NCBI GenBank assembly: GCA_900546825.1
Contig: UREE01000060.1
Coordinates: forward strand, 1 to 13,145
DNA length: 13,145 nt
Source of the DNA: an uncultured Collinsella sp.
GTDB lineage: Bacteria; Actinomycetota; Coriobacteriia; Coriobacteriales; Coriobacteriaceae
Direction: 5' to 3'
The notes beneath the pieces are model-generated. The model searched no databases and was not told the DNA's origin. It worked only from the letters and a program-made list of their open reading frames with translations. Position 1 is the stretch's first letter, and each line of letters opens with the position of its first letter. Below, piece by piece: positions 13,142 through 13,145 of this stretch. The translations under genes were made by a program, and so were the position numbers.

Positions 13142-13145
13142 CAGG

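Overview
The window reads as chromosomal DNA from a high-GC Gram-positive gut bacterium of the Coriobacteriia, most probably Collinsella or a close relative. The basis is the strong bias towards G or C in the third codon position, good Shine-Dalgarno sites, and a gene set I associate with that group (LytS/LytTR pairs, a UMF1-type transporter, a zinc-dependent phospholipase C-like protein). The taxon is inferred from overall character, not from a marker gene.

Layout. (1) 1-951, minus strand: a membrane-anchored C39-like cysteine peptidase whose 3' end breaks off inside a perfect 10-bp hairpin at the left edge. This looks like a truncation, possibly by an insertion sequence lying outside the window. 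(2) 961-1306: a 346-base gene-free stretch with several stem-loops, read here as a candidate structured leader. (3) 1307-4167, plus strand: an APC-family amino acid or peptide permease and a cytosolic imidazolonepropionase/prolidase-like amidohydrolase, which suggests import followed by hydrolysis of a small amide. (4) 4286-6445: a LytS-type histidine kinase and a LytTR response regulator. (5) 6538-8843: a zinc-dependent phospholipase C-like protein and a UMF1-family major facilitator. (6) 9015-12331: a GT-A glycosyltransferase, a second LytS-type kinase overlapping it by four bases, and a second LytTR regulator. (7) 12428-12895: a small YfcE-type metallophosphoesterase, then a strong terminator and a GC-rich non-coding tract with a G-quadruplex motif and a long hairpin.

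The most interesting aspect is the pair of closely related LytS/LytTR systems within 8 kb. In both kinases the usual multi-pass LytS sensor is replaced by a short two-helix membrane hairpin ahead of a GAF-like cytosolic region. The DNA just upstream of both operons carries clustered ATTGC/GCAAT half-sites arranged as dyads: a perfect 15-bp palindrome before the first, and three half-sites in 28 bases before the second. In both cases a terminator-like hairpin lies between the dyads and the first start codon. The genes between and beside the pairs (phospholipase-like, transporter, glycosyltransferase) are the nearest candidates for a shared envelope-related regulon. No tRNA, rRNA, CRISPR array or complete mobile element was seen.
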